Assembly (NCBI GenBank): GCA_037178675.1
Contig: JAYMGJ010000216.1
Coordinates: forward strand, 62,001-126,000
DNA length: 64,000 nt
Direction of reading: 5' to 3'
Origin: Scleroderma bovista
Lineage: Eukaryota > Basidiomycota > Agaricomycetes > Boletales > Sclerodermataceae
Shown here: positions 1 to 11,054 of the stretch, one piece after another
Position numbering within the stretch: position 1 is the first letter of the stretch
Layout: each line of letters opens with the position of its first letter
Position numbers and translations under genes: made by a program
The notes under the pieces: model-generated
The model's database searches: none
Seen by the model: the letters and a program-made list of their open reading frames with translations, nothing else
Told to the model about the DNA's origin: nothing

Positions 1-1
1 C

Positions 2-292
2 TGGCACATATCTTCCCAGCCTGCTCCCTCAATCCCTCTCATTCTTGGTCAGCGCGTTCTCCTCGTCAGTCCTGCATCAAGGACGTACTTTGGTCATCTT
101 AGGTCTATTGTCAAGCTTGAAAAGTCTTCTCTGGTCGTCTCTGTGTCCCCTGAGCCCTCAGCCTATGGTCCCTTCCTCCCAGATACTTGCCATGTCCATC
201 TTCCTCTGTCGTTTGTCTCACTTCCCTGGATGCGTCGAATTCAATACTCTATCCGCTTCCCTACTTTCAGACGACGTCCCCCAGCACCATGA
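2..292 (+). pseudogene. 3' part of an unknown repeat-borne ORF (copy 1)
   Basis: The frame starting at base 2 is open to a TGA at 290-292. It matches, residue by residue with scattered changes, the middle of the minus-strand ORF at 4078-4575: both contain LLVSPASRTYFG, VSVSPE, SAYGPF and SLPW. The 5' end lies outside the window. I do not recognise the family. It lies directly before an LTR-like stretch, as does the second copy, so it is probably the last ORF of a retroelement rather than a host gene. Confidence 0.5.
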
Positions 293-1440
293 CAGTTATT
301 CCCCCCCACTTTATAGTGCTATTAGGAAGAAGAACCCTCTCTCGTTCTTTCCCAGAAGAGAGCTCGTCAAGGGAGCCCATGGTTGCGCTTCAGCAGCACT
401 AGAACACATGCACTATACCTTAGTGTATGCTGACCCCCCAAAAGACCTCTGGACCCCTGGTACCCTTCTTGTGGCTGTTTTGTCTCGGATCAATCCCCCT
501 GTTTATCTCAGATCTTCCCCATTGTTGTCCCATCAAATTCCTGATGGTACACAGCCCCCCATCAAACTTCTTAGGCTGTGCATCAATGACTCCTTCTGCT
601 GTGCAGTGACTCATCCCTTGCTTACTGATGCTCTCTTGTCATCAGTATTACTCTATCCCTTTCGCATTTTTGGTATATTACTCAGCTGATGACTCACTCC
701 CTTATCAATCAATCTTGTCATGCAGCTTACTCATTCCTTTACTCAGCAGCTTATTCATGCTCCCTATGCTTACTCATTCCTGCTTATCCCTTGCTTACTG
801 ATCGCTTACAAACCCCTTACAAAGCTCTTACCAATCCTTGACAAATTCTGCTTACTCCCTTCTCTTTTTGTACTTTAATGCTGTGCCCCCCCCATGTATT
901 TAAACCCCTGGGCTCAGCCCAGTAAAAAAGACCCAATTGCACGAAATTATCCCTCTCTCAGACTCTCTCAATCAGTATCCCTTCAGTCTTTGAGTCCTTG
1001 TAGGCTTCAGTGAAGGTCTAAAGGCTCAATATTGTCAAGTTATTCAAGATCTATTCTTTATACTAGGCTCAAGCAGAGTCTAGGCTTCATACCAGTCAAT
1101 CTTCCTCGCCTCTGGACATCAGAGGCATCTCTGCCCCTTTGCTGCACCAATCTCTAGGTGTAGTATCGCTGTTTCAGTCTCAGTCAACCCAATCCCCGCT
1201 TTGACACTTCCTAGGCTTTAGGAAGAGTCCAGACCCCTATCCCCTTCATCATCTATTGCTCCTGTACCCCAGGAGTATCCTGCATCATCGTCTGCATCAC
1301 CCTGTTGGTGTAGATCCCCTTCCCCCCTCCTCAGCACATCCTCTCTGGACACTGCAGAGGTAAACCACCACTTGCACTTTTTTGTAGTCCTTTGTTGGTG
1401 TTGTGTTTGGGTTATTACTCTGACCCAAATCCACACTTTG
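293..1440 (+). repeat. LTR-like retroelement sequence, plus orientation
   Basis: No coding frame stands out. The stretch has repeated CTTAC/TTACTCA words and a TATTTAAA box at about 897-904 followed by a pyrimidine-rich leader. Downstream words (GGCTCAAGC.CAGTCTAG, AGGAAGAGTCC) recur in inverted form at 2755-4077. I read it as the LTR of the same family in opposite orientation. Exact ends and target duplications were not found. Confidence 0.45.
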
Positions 1441-2150
1441 ACTCACAATGCCACATTCAAAAAGACAGGAGTTTGGCCATTTAATCCAAATGTCATTACA
1501 GAAGAAGTGATGGCACCTAGCATTGAGTCATCCTCCAATGGCAGCCTACCTCTCCCCCAGCCAAGCCCTGTGCATGCACTTACACAAGCAATTTGTCAAT
1601 ATCAACAACACTGCAAATCACTGAGTCAGTCAAGCAGCCAGTTGGTGCCCACTGTGTCTCCTACCACAACAGCTACTACTCACAAACAACTTCCCCTGAC
1701 TCCCATTGCCAAAAAGGTTGTCGCCAAACTTTCATCCACATCAGTCACATTTCTCGTCTCTGAAAAGCTGGTTGAGTCATTGGACCAGCTGCCATGTCTA
1801 CCAAACACCAATGTATCCCCATCAAATAAACGGAAACATATCCTACTCAAGACCAAACCAAAAATGGACTGTGAATGTGAACTTCAACAGGTGTTGAGCA
1901 ACTCCTATACTTGAGAGGCTGACCTTGAAGGTGCAAACCGGGGTTTTCAAGCTACCATGGTTTTGCAAGGGATGTACTGTGATCGTGTTCAGCAACAGCT
2001 GGATTGCCGATCTTGCTCACAGGGGAAAGCTTTCATAGTTGTGTTGTTGAACACCGGCACATCACACAAGAGGAAGCCATTGCACATGATGCTTGACGAG
2101 TGGCAAGGGAAGAAAGGTGTCAAGACTGGTTCTCCTCAACAATCTTACTA
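1441..2150 (+). pseudogene. pogo/Fot1-like DDE transposase, C-terminal remnant
   Basis: A frame open to 1914 contains NATFKKTGVWPFNPN and VMAPSIESS, the conserved tail segment (a.kTGiwPfnP.vi) of DDE_1-type transposases of the Tc1/mariner-pogo superfamily. A shifted frame then continues with LTGESFHSCV and HITQEEAI, typical of the acidic/basic C-terminal tail. The catalytic DDE core is absent, so this is a 5'-truncated, frameshifted copy. The sequence just upstream is LTR-like, suggesting the repeats have been shuffled together. Confidence 0.6.
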
Positions 2151-2159
2151 GGAGGTCCA

Positions 2160-2754
2160 GAGGTGCAGGGAACTAATGAGGAGGTAAGTCCAGACACTAG
2201 TAGGTGCTAGTTAGTGCAGAGAGTCAAGTCTGGGTTAAACAAACGAAGTCCGGGCACTAGAGAAGCACAGGGAGTAAGTCCGGGTTTTTGCGGAGTAAGT
2301 CCGGACCGCGGGAAAGTGGTCCGGAGTAAAGCACAGCTTGTCTGGAGTGAAGGACATCCCAGAGGTGGGATAAGTCCTGAGAGGTCTAGCATCGAGTCTG
2401 GGACAGAGGTGGCTTTTGCCCTCATGCAAGTAGGAGACTTGCTAGGATTGGACATAGGACCAAGGACGAGATAGGACGGAGGCCGGAGTTGGCCAGAGTT
2501 CAGGAGAACAAGATGGGATTAGGAGAGCATGGTGGGTAGTACAGAGTGGGGAGTATCTTAGTCGAGATTTGATCTAAGGATCTACTAGGCCGGAGTATGG
2601 TAGTTTATATAGTAATGAGAACTAGGGTGAGTACATACAGTGACAAGTAAACACCTTAGTCGGGACAAGGGATGGAGCAGAAGCAGACAGGAAAATAAAC
2701 CAGGTACAAGAAAATAAAGCAGGGACAGGAAAATAAACTGGAGCGGTGTGCGCC
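2160..2754 (-). repeat. degenerate LTR related to gypsy element B
   Basis: The order of short words (GTCCGG runs, GAGAACTAGGGT, GTGACAAGTAAACA, GGACAAGG, GAAAATAA) matches the 622-bp LTR of element B at 29956-30577 but with many changes and no intact termini. The orientation is the same as that LTR. No gene is seen. Confidence 0.45.
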
Positions 2755-4077
2755 TAAGTGAGGGAAGAGGTCAGAACAACCAACAACCAACACCAAATGA
2801 CAGCAATATGTGAGTGGTGGTCTTCCTTTGTGTTTCTGGTATTTAATCTCCTCAGGGGGATGTGCTGCACACCTTCAGGCAGGATGCAGGAGGGAAGGGA
2901 AGGGCTTCTGATGGGGAAGGAATGCGACTGGGGATGGTATTGACTCCTCTTCAGCCTACCACAGTGGTTAGGAAGAGTCCTGGGATAGAAGAGTGATGAT
3001 AGATTGATGACAGGGGTGTAACAGCAGTGATGGAGCAACAGGGAAGCAAGGGGACAGTTCCTGCTTCAAGAATGCGATGGACAGTGATGGGATAGAGTGG
3101 ACAGAGATGCTAGACTGCGCTTGAGCCTAGAGAAATGATCAGATACAAGATATATCTGATAAACAGCAATATAGGAGCTTTAGGCCAGCACTGAGTGACC
3201 TACAAGTCCAAAGACAAAGAGGGAGCTTATAGACAGAGAGGGAGAGTGAATGTGGTCGCTTTATTGAGGGGGAAGCAGACACTTCCTTACAGCCTTTGGC
3301 TGCTGGTTTATATACAGGAGGGGCTGTGGCCCTGTAAGCACAAATGACTAAGTGCTTGGTAAGAGATTGGTAAGAAATTGGTAAGCGATTGATAAGCAGT
3401 GTAATCAGGCTGAGTCATCGATGGGGAGAGCCTGAACAAGCTGCTGAGCCAAGGAAAAGAGCAAAAACATAGGTAAAAAGGGGTGTATAACCAAGAATAT
3501 GGAAAAATCATTGCATGGGGCCCAAAAGAGAGGGGGGGAAAGCATGGGATGAGTAGATCGAAGCTAAATGAGCATATGCGATGACATAATGCATATGAAT
3601 CATAGGGACATGAGTCATGAATTGATAAGCAGCATGATAAGCATGATTTGAAGGATGATTGGTAAGTGATTGGTAAGGGGAGTAATGGGGATTAGTAATG
3701 CCAAGAGGGGATGAATAATGCGCAGCAGAGTGAGTCAGAGTGAGCCAGAGTGACTCTGTGTGACTCAGACAGAAGGGAAGCACAACCTGTGATTGATTGA
3801 ACTTTAGATCTGGGGATGAGCTTCTGAAGCAGTGCCACTGATGGGAGTGGCTGGGGGATAATAAAAGAATTGATCCGACCAGAAGAGCAGTGTCAGGGGG
3901 CCTGGAATGACAAGTAGAGTCACAGCTGGTCACAGAGTGTCACAAATCCCTTGGATTGAGCTTCTGTAGAGCAAAAACGCGAAATTTGGTGCTCCCGAAG
4001 TGCAGCCTTCCCTTGAGCAGTAAGGGGAAGGTTCTGTACTCTATTAGGGCTCCTAAGAATGGTTCTAGAGCACTGTT
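2755..4077 (-). repeat. LTR-like retroelement sequence, minus orientation
   Basis: Read on the minus strand this has a TATATAAA box near 3309-3316, an AATAAA signal at about 3260-3265 and a CTTACCAA-rich upstream part, the layout of a retroviral-type LTR. It is the inverted relative of 293-1440. ORFs inside it are short and share no family signature, so I call none. Confidence 0.5.
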
Positions 4078-4575
4078 TCATTCGTGTTTGTTGTGGGATA
4101 GCAGGGAAGTGAAACGTGAATAGCAGATTCGATGTGTCCAGGGAAGCGAGATGAATGATAGAGGGAGATGGATGTGACAAGACTCTGGGATGAAAGGACC
4201 ATATGCAGAGGACTCAGGAGACACAGAGATGACCAGGTATGAATTTTCAAGTCTAACGATAGACTTGAGACGACCAAAGTATGTGCGTGACGCAGGACTG
4301 ACGAGGAGAATGCGCTGACCGAGAACGAGAGGGACTGAGGGAGCAGGCTGGGAAGATATGTACCAGACAGTACACAGGAGCTCAGGGAGAGGCTGTCCCA
4401 AGAGCAGGACATAGTTGAGGTCTGCTGCAATAGCGGAGAAACATTCCAGAGAAAATGTGGACTCCATAGTGAGTGATGAAGCGGGTGTCTGGATTGCGGG
4501 TGGAATATCTCCATGGGAAATGAACAGATTTATGTCGGAACTTGACAGGCAGATAGACCACGGTCTAGGCTCCAT
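4078..4575 (-). CDS. unknown repeat-borne ORF (copy 2)
   Basis: A 165-residue frame starting MEPRPWSICLSS. It is rich in Ser, Leu and Pro, with no signal peptide, zinc motif or catalytic motif that I can name. The central part is duplicated at 2-292, and both copies are followed by LTR-like DNA, so this is likely the terminal ORF of a retroelement family or a gene carried by it. The start is the first ATG of the frame; an upstream exon cannot be excluded. Function unknown. Confidence 0.4.
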   Translation of the reverse strand: MEPRPWSICLSSSDINLFISHGDIPPAIQTPASSLTMESTFSLECFSAIAADLNYVLLLGQPLPELLCTVWYISSQPAPSVPLVLGQRILLVSPASRTYFGRLKSIVRLENSYLVISVSPESSAYGPFIPESCHIHLPLSFISLPWTHRICYSRFTSLLSHNKHE

Positions 4576-5100
4576 GATGGTATAGTCACATGATTGATAG
4601 CTTCAAAAATGGCGGAGCTATTCAAAATATCAGAATGCCGGCACTGGGCGCCTAAGTTTGAGATTTGGGCACTAAAAATGATTCTTCCTTTTCTCCTTCG
4701 TTTCTCTATCGTTTCTTCTGCTTCTTTGGTTGTTCTGGTATGGGAGTTGGACTGCAGTAGGTTGCATTCCTCTCTCATACTGAAATGATCATCAATCCTT
4801 GGATTCTTCTGCTTCTTGGCGGTTCTTGTGCGAGGGATGACTGCCAGATGATGGCATTCATCTCTTGCTCCAGTATAGTCATTCTTGTGCGATAGATGGC
4901 TACAACGAGCTTGTGTTCATTCTTCGCATAAGGATAGTCTTGACTTTGTGTGATATGGATAGTGAGGGCTGTCTGTATCCCTCAAGTCGGGACAATCTTT
5001 CAACAGATCTTGGGTGCGTTCTTTGCATTAGTTTCATCGGCTAACTTTCTCCATGTCCACAGTACCAAACACATTTGGTGCATGACAGCGGAAGCAGAAA
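4576..5100. other. stretch without a recognisable gene
   Basis: Short ORFs on both strands here have no family signature. A direct word (TTCTTCTGCTTCTTGG) occurs twice about 90 bp apart. I see nothing else. Confidence 0.4.
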
Positions 5101-5567
5101 TGGGGAACTAGGATTACAGGGACGACGGAGCAGATGCAGGGACAAGTAGGTAAAGGGAACTAGGTTGGAAGAGGACAAGTAAGGGTTGGAGGTGGACTTA
5201 ACTAATGTTAAGTCCGGAGTGATGTCCAGGACCGGAGGAAGTGGGACCGGAGGAAGTGCACAACCGGAGGAAGTGCAAGAGCAGAGGGAGTGTACAGCTG
5301 GAGGAAGGGCAGAGTAGCTGGAGGAAGGTCCGGAGTTGGACATGGAAATGTCCAAGGCCATTGGTGGACCTATCAGGGGAAGCGGAGCAGAACAGGAGCA
5401 GACCTGAGCTGGAGTTGGATGTACCAGCCAGAGTTGGGCTATGTTGCAGACAAGACCAAGGGAGTGGCCAGACTGAAACCAGAGTAGCAACAAGTGGTAG
5501 GTACAGGTTTGACATGGCGGAGTTAGACCGCAGATGTGTCTAGAGGAAGACAGGGGTTAGTCCCAAG
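5101..5567 (-). repeat. element-B-like LTR remnant
   Basis: Dense GGTCCGGAGTTGGACATGG and CCGGAGGAAGTG words resemble the 3' half of the B LTR (30450-30577). The next stretch to the right encodes a plus-strand coiled-coil ORF, the same order as LTR followed by antisense gene in element B. It is therefore probably a truncated member of the B family. Confidence 0.45.
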
Positions 5568-5984
5568 GTGGAGACGGATGTAGTGACCGGAGTTGGGCTG
5601 GAGTGCAGCTATGGGGCTGGAGATGGCTGGACTAGATCCGGAGTTGCGTCTATGCCTAAGGAGAGGTCAGGCGGGCCAGGGTTAGACCAGAGTTGTGACT
5701 GGGAAAAGTATGGATATGACAAAAGGGCAGAGGCAATGAAGGCATGGAAAGAGTTGGAAATGGAGCAGGTGAAAAGAAATCAGGATTGGCGGGCACTGCA
5801 CAAAGAAGAGGTCGAACAGTGGGAGGAGGAGAGAGATCAGGCAAAGGCCGAAAAATGCTCATGGAGTAAAACAAAACCAAAACTTGGGAGGCTGGAGGGT
5901 CCAGCTCTGAAGCCAACTTTGAACAGGGACAATGACAATGACAACAGCGATGGTGGTGATGAGGTGCCCGATGGCAAGAATTAA
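5568..5984 (+). pseudogene. coiled-coil/acidic-tail protein remnant
   Basis: A 138-residue frame with a charged helical middle (EAMKAWKELEMEQVKR, EEVEQWEEERDQAKAEK), a KPKLGRLEGP segment and an acidic Asn/Asp tail. The likely native start is MPKERSG at about 5653; residues before it look like LTR translation. It sits just downstream of B-like LTR sequence, antisense to that element, which parallels the antisense gene at 30745-31874. No zinc cluster is retained. Function unknown. Confidence 0.4.
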
Positions 5985-6403
5985 TGATTGATAACTCAGC
6001 ACTCAACTGGCACTGTGATTATCTAAGTAGATATACCTTTTTAGTGCTGTTTCAAGTGATGGTGGGCCTATGATAACAGGTCGAAATTTCATTCACTCAT
6101 AGCACAAGCAGTTCAGCACTGATCTCTTTTAGCAGTGGGTATGAGCTATGGGCATGGTTCCTAACTATTTTGGAACAAGTTGATCTATCAAAAGTGTGGA
6201 GTTGTGTAATGATGGCCATTGCAAAAAGTGTGTTTCAAGTGATGGTGGATTACTGTAGCAATCTACCTGTCAAACTGGCCCTATGCAGAATGAAGTGTTG
6301 TAAATTAACCAGCACACGTTACTAGGTACTGAGGTGCATGACTATGTGATGCTTACATAAGCCCTCAGAGCGCACATACACAGTAGTATTTCCTATTAGT
6401 CCC
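5985..6403. other. stretch without a recognisable gene
   Basis: This may hold the 3' end of the Plavaka element. The word TTTCAAGTGATGGTGG occurs twice (near 6048 and 6233). I found no convincing terminal inverted repeat. Confidence 0.35.
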
Positions 6404-6622
6404 TCAGTAGCTTGAACATCTACTGAGGGTAAGTAGTCCTACACACTCATTTCTACACATAATAGCTCCGTGACGATGTATGGGGATGGGGCACACAATC
6501 CACATACCCGTATCAATGTCTGGCTCATGCCCAACACGGTCAAACCACTGCACTATTGCACATGAGTAACGTTTGCCTTGAAAAACGAAAGAAAAAAAAC
6601 CAAGGACGTGCATGACATCCAA
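6404..6622 (-). pseudogene. Plavaka-type transposase, C-terminal fragment (piece 4)
   Basis: The minus-strand frame encodes LDVMHVLGFFSFVF, GKRYSCAIVQWFDRVG and DTGMWIV, the conserved end of Plavaka transposases (GLDVARV.LFFSF, YPCALVHWF, DTGMWVV). It is separated from piece 3 by a 721-bp insertion; joining across one TTG copy gives MHGLDVMHVL without a break. After GMWIV the expected histidine-rich tail is not recognisable, so the C terminus is lost, diverged or spliced in a way I could not resolve. Confidence 0.75.
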
Positions 6623-7343
6623 CACAGCAAGCATTTTCCAATGTTTCATGACAAAACATTGTGAAAAAATAGAAGAAAGAGATACTCTTTTATTTACAAT
6701 TTTGTTCAAAAAAAAGACAAATATCATACAACATTATTTTTGTCATTTTTGTGTCAAGACATGATTTGAGATCATTTCTTATGTTGAGAGTATAAAATAT
6801 TTCACCTTTTTCTTTTGCCTGTCCCTTGCAAAACAAATAAAGAAATAATAATGTAAATTTTCCCACAGCAAGCATTTTCAATTTTCTGCAGTGAAAAATT
6901 GAATCAAAAGATACTCTATTCCACAAAAATAAATGTTTAAAAAATATGCTATATATTTTTGGTCATAACACTCTAGCCAGCCAATCAGTATCCAGAAACA
7001 ATCATGTTTATTGAAGAAAAATCTATTGTTTTCTTTGAACATGTTTTTAGAAATAATATGGTATCTTATTTCTAATAAAACATGCTGAAATTCTTGCTAT
7101 GAGAAAAGTTTCATTTTCTTTTCTTTATTTGTTTTTCAAGGAACAGGCAGAAGAAAAAGGTTAAATGTTTTATAGTTCTAACATAAGAAATGATCTCAAA
7201 TGATGTTTTGGCAAACAAAATGACAAAATGATGCTGTATGATATTTGTGTTTTTTGTTAAACAAAATTGTAAATAAAAGAATATCTCTTTCTTCTATATT
7301 TTTATGATGTTTTGTCATAAAACATTGAGAAATGCTTGCAGTG
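6623..7343. mobile_element. CACTA-like non-autonomous element (MITE)
   Basis: A 721-bp AT-rich insertion with imperfect terminal inverted repeats of roughly 200 bp. The ends are CACAGCAAGCATTT at the left and its complement AAATGCTTGCAGTG at the right. It is flanked by the 3-bp duplication CAA (6620-6622 and 7344-7346). CAC termini and a 3-bp TSD fit the CMC/EnSpm superfamily. It encodes no transposase; small ORFs inside are translations of the arms. It interrupts the Plavaka frame exactly between Leu and Asp of MHGLDV. Confidence 0.85.
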
Positions 7344-8349
7344 CAAGCCATGCATGCCCTTGAGTCTTGGGTCAGTGTTCACGAATGCACAGTCATAACG
7401 AGGAGGCCCGTTCTGCCACGAAGGGCATGAGCGAATATACTTGCACCGCATGCCACCAATACTGCTGATATCACTCGGCACATAGAATAATGCAACAGCT
7501 GAATTAATGACTGTGATCTTGTTGCAGCTGGGACGTTCATACCAAGGGACATCATGGAGACTGCGCAGATCATCAGGGTTGAGCTGTTGGAAAAGGAATT
7601 CCTCGACGAGGGTGGTGAGATGTGGTATGCCAAGCTCACTTGCAAGTTGTACCACTGTTTGAGCATGTTTTGCTTCTGAATGCAAGAGATTAGGTGATAA
7701 TAAACCACCTGAGTTAATATTAGTAGGGTACTTACAACCAGAGCACCGAGCAAGTTCGATGTGTGCCTCTATGGACATTGGACAGTCCACAGGCTCACCA
7801 TGTTCTTCACCTTGGGGGTGTGGATTTTGTGAACTGTCTATTTCCCTGTCTAGACTTGTGGTCAATGTAACGAACTTGATAGAAAATAGAAAAATTTACC
7901 TTGACCCTCAAGTGACTGCATAGCGGCTATAAGACAGGTCCCCTCTAACATTCCTCGCCTCTGGAAGTCTCTTCGGGATGCCGCCAACTTGTCCAAACGT
8001 TGGTTTATAAGAAGCATTTGACCTAATGGTTTGTTACGGTTGGTCCTCCCGTAAGGGTCCTTCACAGCATTGATATGTTTTGATTCAGTAATCGAGGTAC
8101 AAAGTCCATTGGGCGCCCCAAATAAACAAATTAGATCCGGGTAATGTTTCATAGCATGCTGACGGGGGAGGGAAAAGGTCGAGACTACGTTTGACTGGTG
8201 AAATATTTCCCGGTATTCATGGAAGCGTTGGATGGCATCTTCGATGGCAACCAAGGTACTTTCAGTAATGACATTGCGGCGGGACATGTATGTGAACTCC
8301 AGCAAGGCACAGAATGTCTGTATGATTTCAATTGGAACATGTCCCTCGA
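7344..8349 (-). pseudogene. Plavaka-type transposase, C-terminal half (piece 3)
   Basis: Minus-strand exons encode HVPIEIIQTFCALLEF, SLPRQHAMKHYPDLI, LFGAPNGLCTSITES, QRLDKLAASRRDF, and after an intron near 7900 WYERPSCNKITVINSA, GGMRCKYIRSCPSW and RYDCAFVNTDPRLKGM. These are conserved Plavaka-family blocks in the right order. A second intron probably lies near 7670-7735. The fragment begins exactly at the left target duplication of the KDZ element and continues upstream at 27789. In its parental form this was the transposase of an agaricomycete DNA transposon. Confidence 0.85.
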
Positions 8350-8418
8350 GCCCATGCACCTGGGTAGGCCGTGTTATACGGTCAGCGGACAATGACAATC
8401 GGCCGTGCTACACGGGCT
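8350..8418 (+). repeat. left terminal inverted repeat of KDZ element
   Basis: It contains ATGCACCTG near the end and GACAATCGGCCGTGCTACA further in. Both recur in reverse complement in the same order at 27697-27764. Confidence 0.8.
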
Positions 8419-8689
8419 GGCGGAAGTGAGGCTTATGACTAGAGCTTTGCCATATCACAGGGGTCAGCCCCCAACAGCATTGTCACCAAGTGACAACGGT
8501 GGGCCCATGGCTCTGTTGTCATCACGGGGTAGGGTGAAAGTCTTAAGCCAGACAAATGGGTGTCGTCATGAAAATACTCGGGCTGAGAGGAGTAGCATAC
8601 CAATAGAATAAGTGAGCCAGTATGCAATGGAGGCAGTGGGGTGAAATCTGACAGCAGCAATAACACCATAGTGAGCCGGTCAATCAGCA

Positions 8690-8880
8690 TTGCGGCATGG
8701 TCAACAGTGCGGCAAAGTCAACACTCCGGCATGTTCAACGAGATGATGTGCCGATGAGATGTTGTGCCGCTGATATGCAGTGCCGCTGATATGTGGTGCC
8801 GCTGATATGTGGTGCCGACGATATGTGGTGCCGGGTGTTATGTGTCGGCCGCATCTATTGCTGCATCAATTTAGTGCCGA
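8690..8880 (+). repeat. TGCCG array 1 (subterminal, left)
   Basis: About ten units of 16-18 bp, best seen as GTGCCGCTGATATGTG repeated from 8765. Every unit has the core TGCCG. It lies about 340 bp inside the left TIR, the position where transposase-binding repeats are expected. Confidence 0.7.
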
Positions 8881-8974
8881 CGGTTCCTCGTGCCGGATCT
8901 TGGCCTAACGGTAGTTACTTAACACTATATGCACGGCGATACATCTATATAGAGGACATAGTATCTAGGGCCTA

Positions 8975-9510
8975 ATGGGTATACAGGGAGATCAACTTTG
9001 TGGCCCAACGCACTCAATGGGACACCTATCCACATGCCTTCCCAACTATATAGTTGTTCCCGCATTGAGGGCTTGTTTAATCCTCTGGGACACCCCATTC
9101 ATGGCTTGTCACTTTAAAATGTACTTGCAAGGTTTGCCTGCATAGCTAGATAACACCTCTGCTAGGGCCTGCCCAATGCTATGGGATACCATGGCCATTG
9201 CCTGTCAGACTGAGCTGGGCGCACTGACTATAAATGATGCTGTCTCCAGGGCTTGCCCAGAGTTATGGGACACCACACCTGTGGCTAGCACCCCTTAAAG
9301 GTACAGTCTCTGCACAGCCCATTGGAATGCAAGGGACAATAGTTCCATGGCCCTTTGGTAAGAAAGGGACTCTGTTGTTACAGCCTGATCAAAGCCCGAA
9401 ACACACTATTCCTCTGGCCTGCCAACAGAAATGGCAAACCATATTTAGGGCCTGATGCAAAGCACGGGACACTGGCACTGCAGCCCTCCTACTCACTCCT
9501 ATTTGTTGGG
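8975..9510 (+). repeat. subterminal repeat block, left copy
   Basis: Irregular minisatellite built on GGGACACC, GGCCTG and AATGCTATGGGA words. It is homologous in the same orientation to about 26890-27385 near the other end (for example CTCTGGGACACC.CATTCAT, GATAACACCT and AAAGGTACA occur in the same order). No gene; the small ORFs here are repeat translations. Confidence 0.65.
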
Positions 9511-10099
9511 CTCTATAATAGAATATAGAACACTATATCCAGGGCCTCCTGCTCATATAGATGATATGGCACCTGGGGCTGTTATGTAATCATGGGACAC
9601 CATCATATGGGGCTTGACACATTGTGTGACACCACTTTAGCGGCATGCCTTGGGAACTGCAGGAGGCGGGGCCTACTCTGCTACTTCTAGCCCCTTGGCC
9701 GCAATTCCATGGCTACCCTGCTGCTTTTGCCGCCATGCTGCTAACAGTCCTTCGGCAGCAGCGGCTATCCCTGGTTCTCTGGCCGCATTGCTGTGGCATA
9801 CCTTTCTTTTGCCGTGATACCGCGGCTGTACTTGTCATAGTGGAGGCCACCACTGCCGCCCGGCCATGATTGGTTACAGATTGGAAGATGCGGACGACAC
9901 CTCCACCCAGACATGTGCTATTCCCATTCATGCCGATGTGTTCCCTGTGTGATTTCTGCCTCATTGTTAACCTGGCCGGGTGTTGCAGCCGCAGCTCAGA
10001 CTTTGGCCGGCAACATTATATCACATGTGTCGCTTTGGCCGATATTTGATGAACCAATTATTGTTGTGATGAACATATATGTAGGTATTCATACAATGT
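9511..10099. other. non-coding KDZ-internal stretch
   Basis: Rich in GCCGC words. I see no frame with coding character. It separates the left repeat block from the first cargo gene. Confidence 0.4.
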
Positions 10100-10884
10100 T
10101 TACCTACCACCCAAAGACTCCTCCCATTTCTGCCGCAATGCATTTGGTGCACGGGTTAGCATCTCAATGTCCTCCATCCTTTTTGCACAATGCTGCATCA
10201 CCTCTATATGATATTTGAGGGCATTGTCCGAGCTCCGCAACATATTGTCGCAGAAGTACCGTGCATTTGACAAGGCCTCGTCGGAGGTATACCCAATGGT
10301 GAGTAGAATGGTGACCTTTCTATCAGCAACCTTGGAAAAGCTTTAGTATCTAACACAACATGAATAAGGGAGCATACCAGGTCCGCCGGAAAGAATGCCT
10401 CTGCCTCCGATACCATGTCCCGCAGCGGCTGCGTGCTGTACCCTGCCATACATGGGCCGTGGCCATTTACCCACCACGAGTTTGCCACTTGAAGCGTACT
10501 TGGAACCTGGACTTCGGTGGCCTTCGCATGATAGATGTTCAACTGCCGCATTGCCGCATACAGTCTTGCCGGCGGCAGATCTTCTAGTACGACCATTCTG
10601 TGCACCCTGCTCGCCATCATTGGCAATATCATCTTCGCACCCATAGCCTGGCATGCGGCAAGCACACATTCTAAATTTGCCTGGGGGCTCATGAGTGTGT
10701 TAATCAAATGTAATCATTCTCCACTTACCACTTCCGTTTGTACGTTTGCATACCATTCAGCTGTGGCCAGCATCCCCTCGGGCTGTTGTTGAACCGCGTG
10801 CACCATCCGTCGAAAGCGGACTCCAACGTATTGCAATACCATGGACAGTTCGCAGGTTTCGCGCAGTTCGGATGTGGTATTCAT
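10100..10884 (-). CDS. KDZ-element cargo protein 1, unknown function
   Basis: Three probable exons. The first starts at ATG 10884 (MNTTSELRETCELSM) and ends QTEV at a GTAAGT site. The second encodes ANLECVLAACQAMG to EAFFPADL. The third runs to a TAA at 10102-10100 (KVTILLTIGYTSDEAL, NARYFCDNML, RAPNALRQKWEESLGG). The product would be about 200-210 residues, helical and soluble, with no zinc motif or membrane segment. I do not recognise the family. It is transcribed divergently from the TET/JBP-like gene, which begins about 170 bp away. The third exon's acceptor phase is uncertain. Confidence 0.5.
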
Positions 10885-11054
10885 GATTGATGGTGTGATG
10901 GCCGATTCGCCCTAAGCCTTATAACATTCAGGTAATCAATGTTCTCACGGTCCACATGTCACCTGATGCATAATTACCACATTGTGCAACCGGGCATGTG
11001 TTGTTTCGCACCGGCCAATCGCCGATCAGCCTTGTTTAGTGGATCTAGCTGAGA

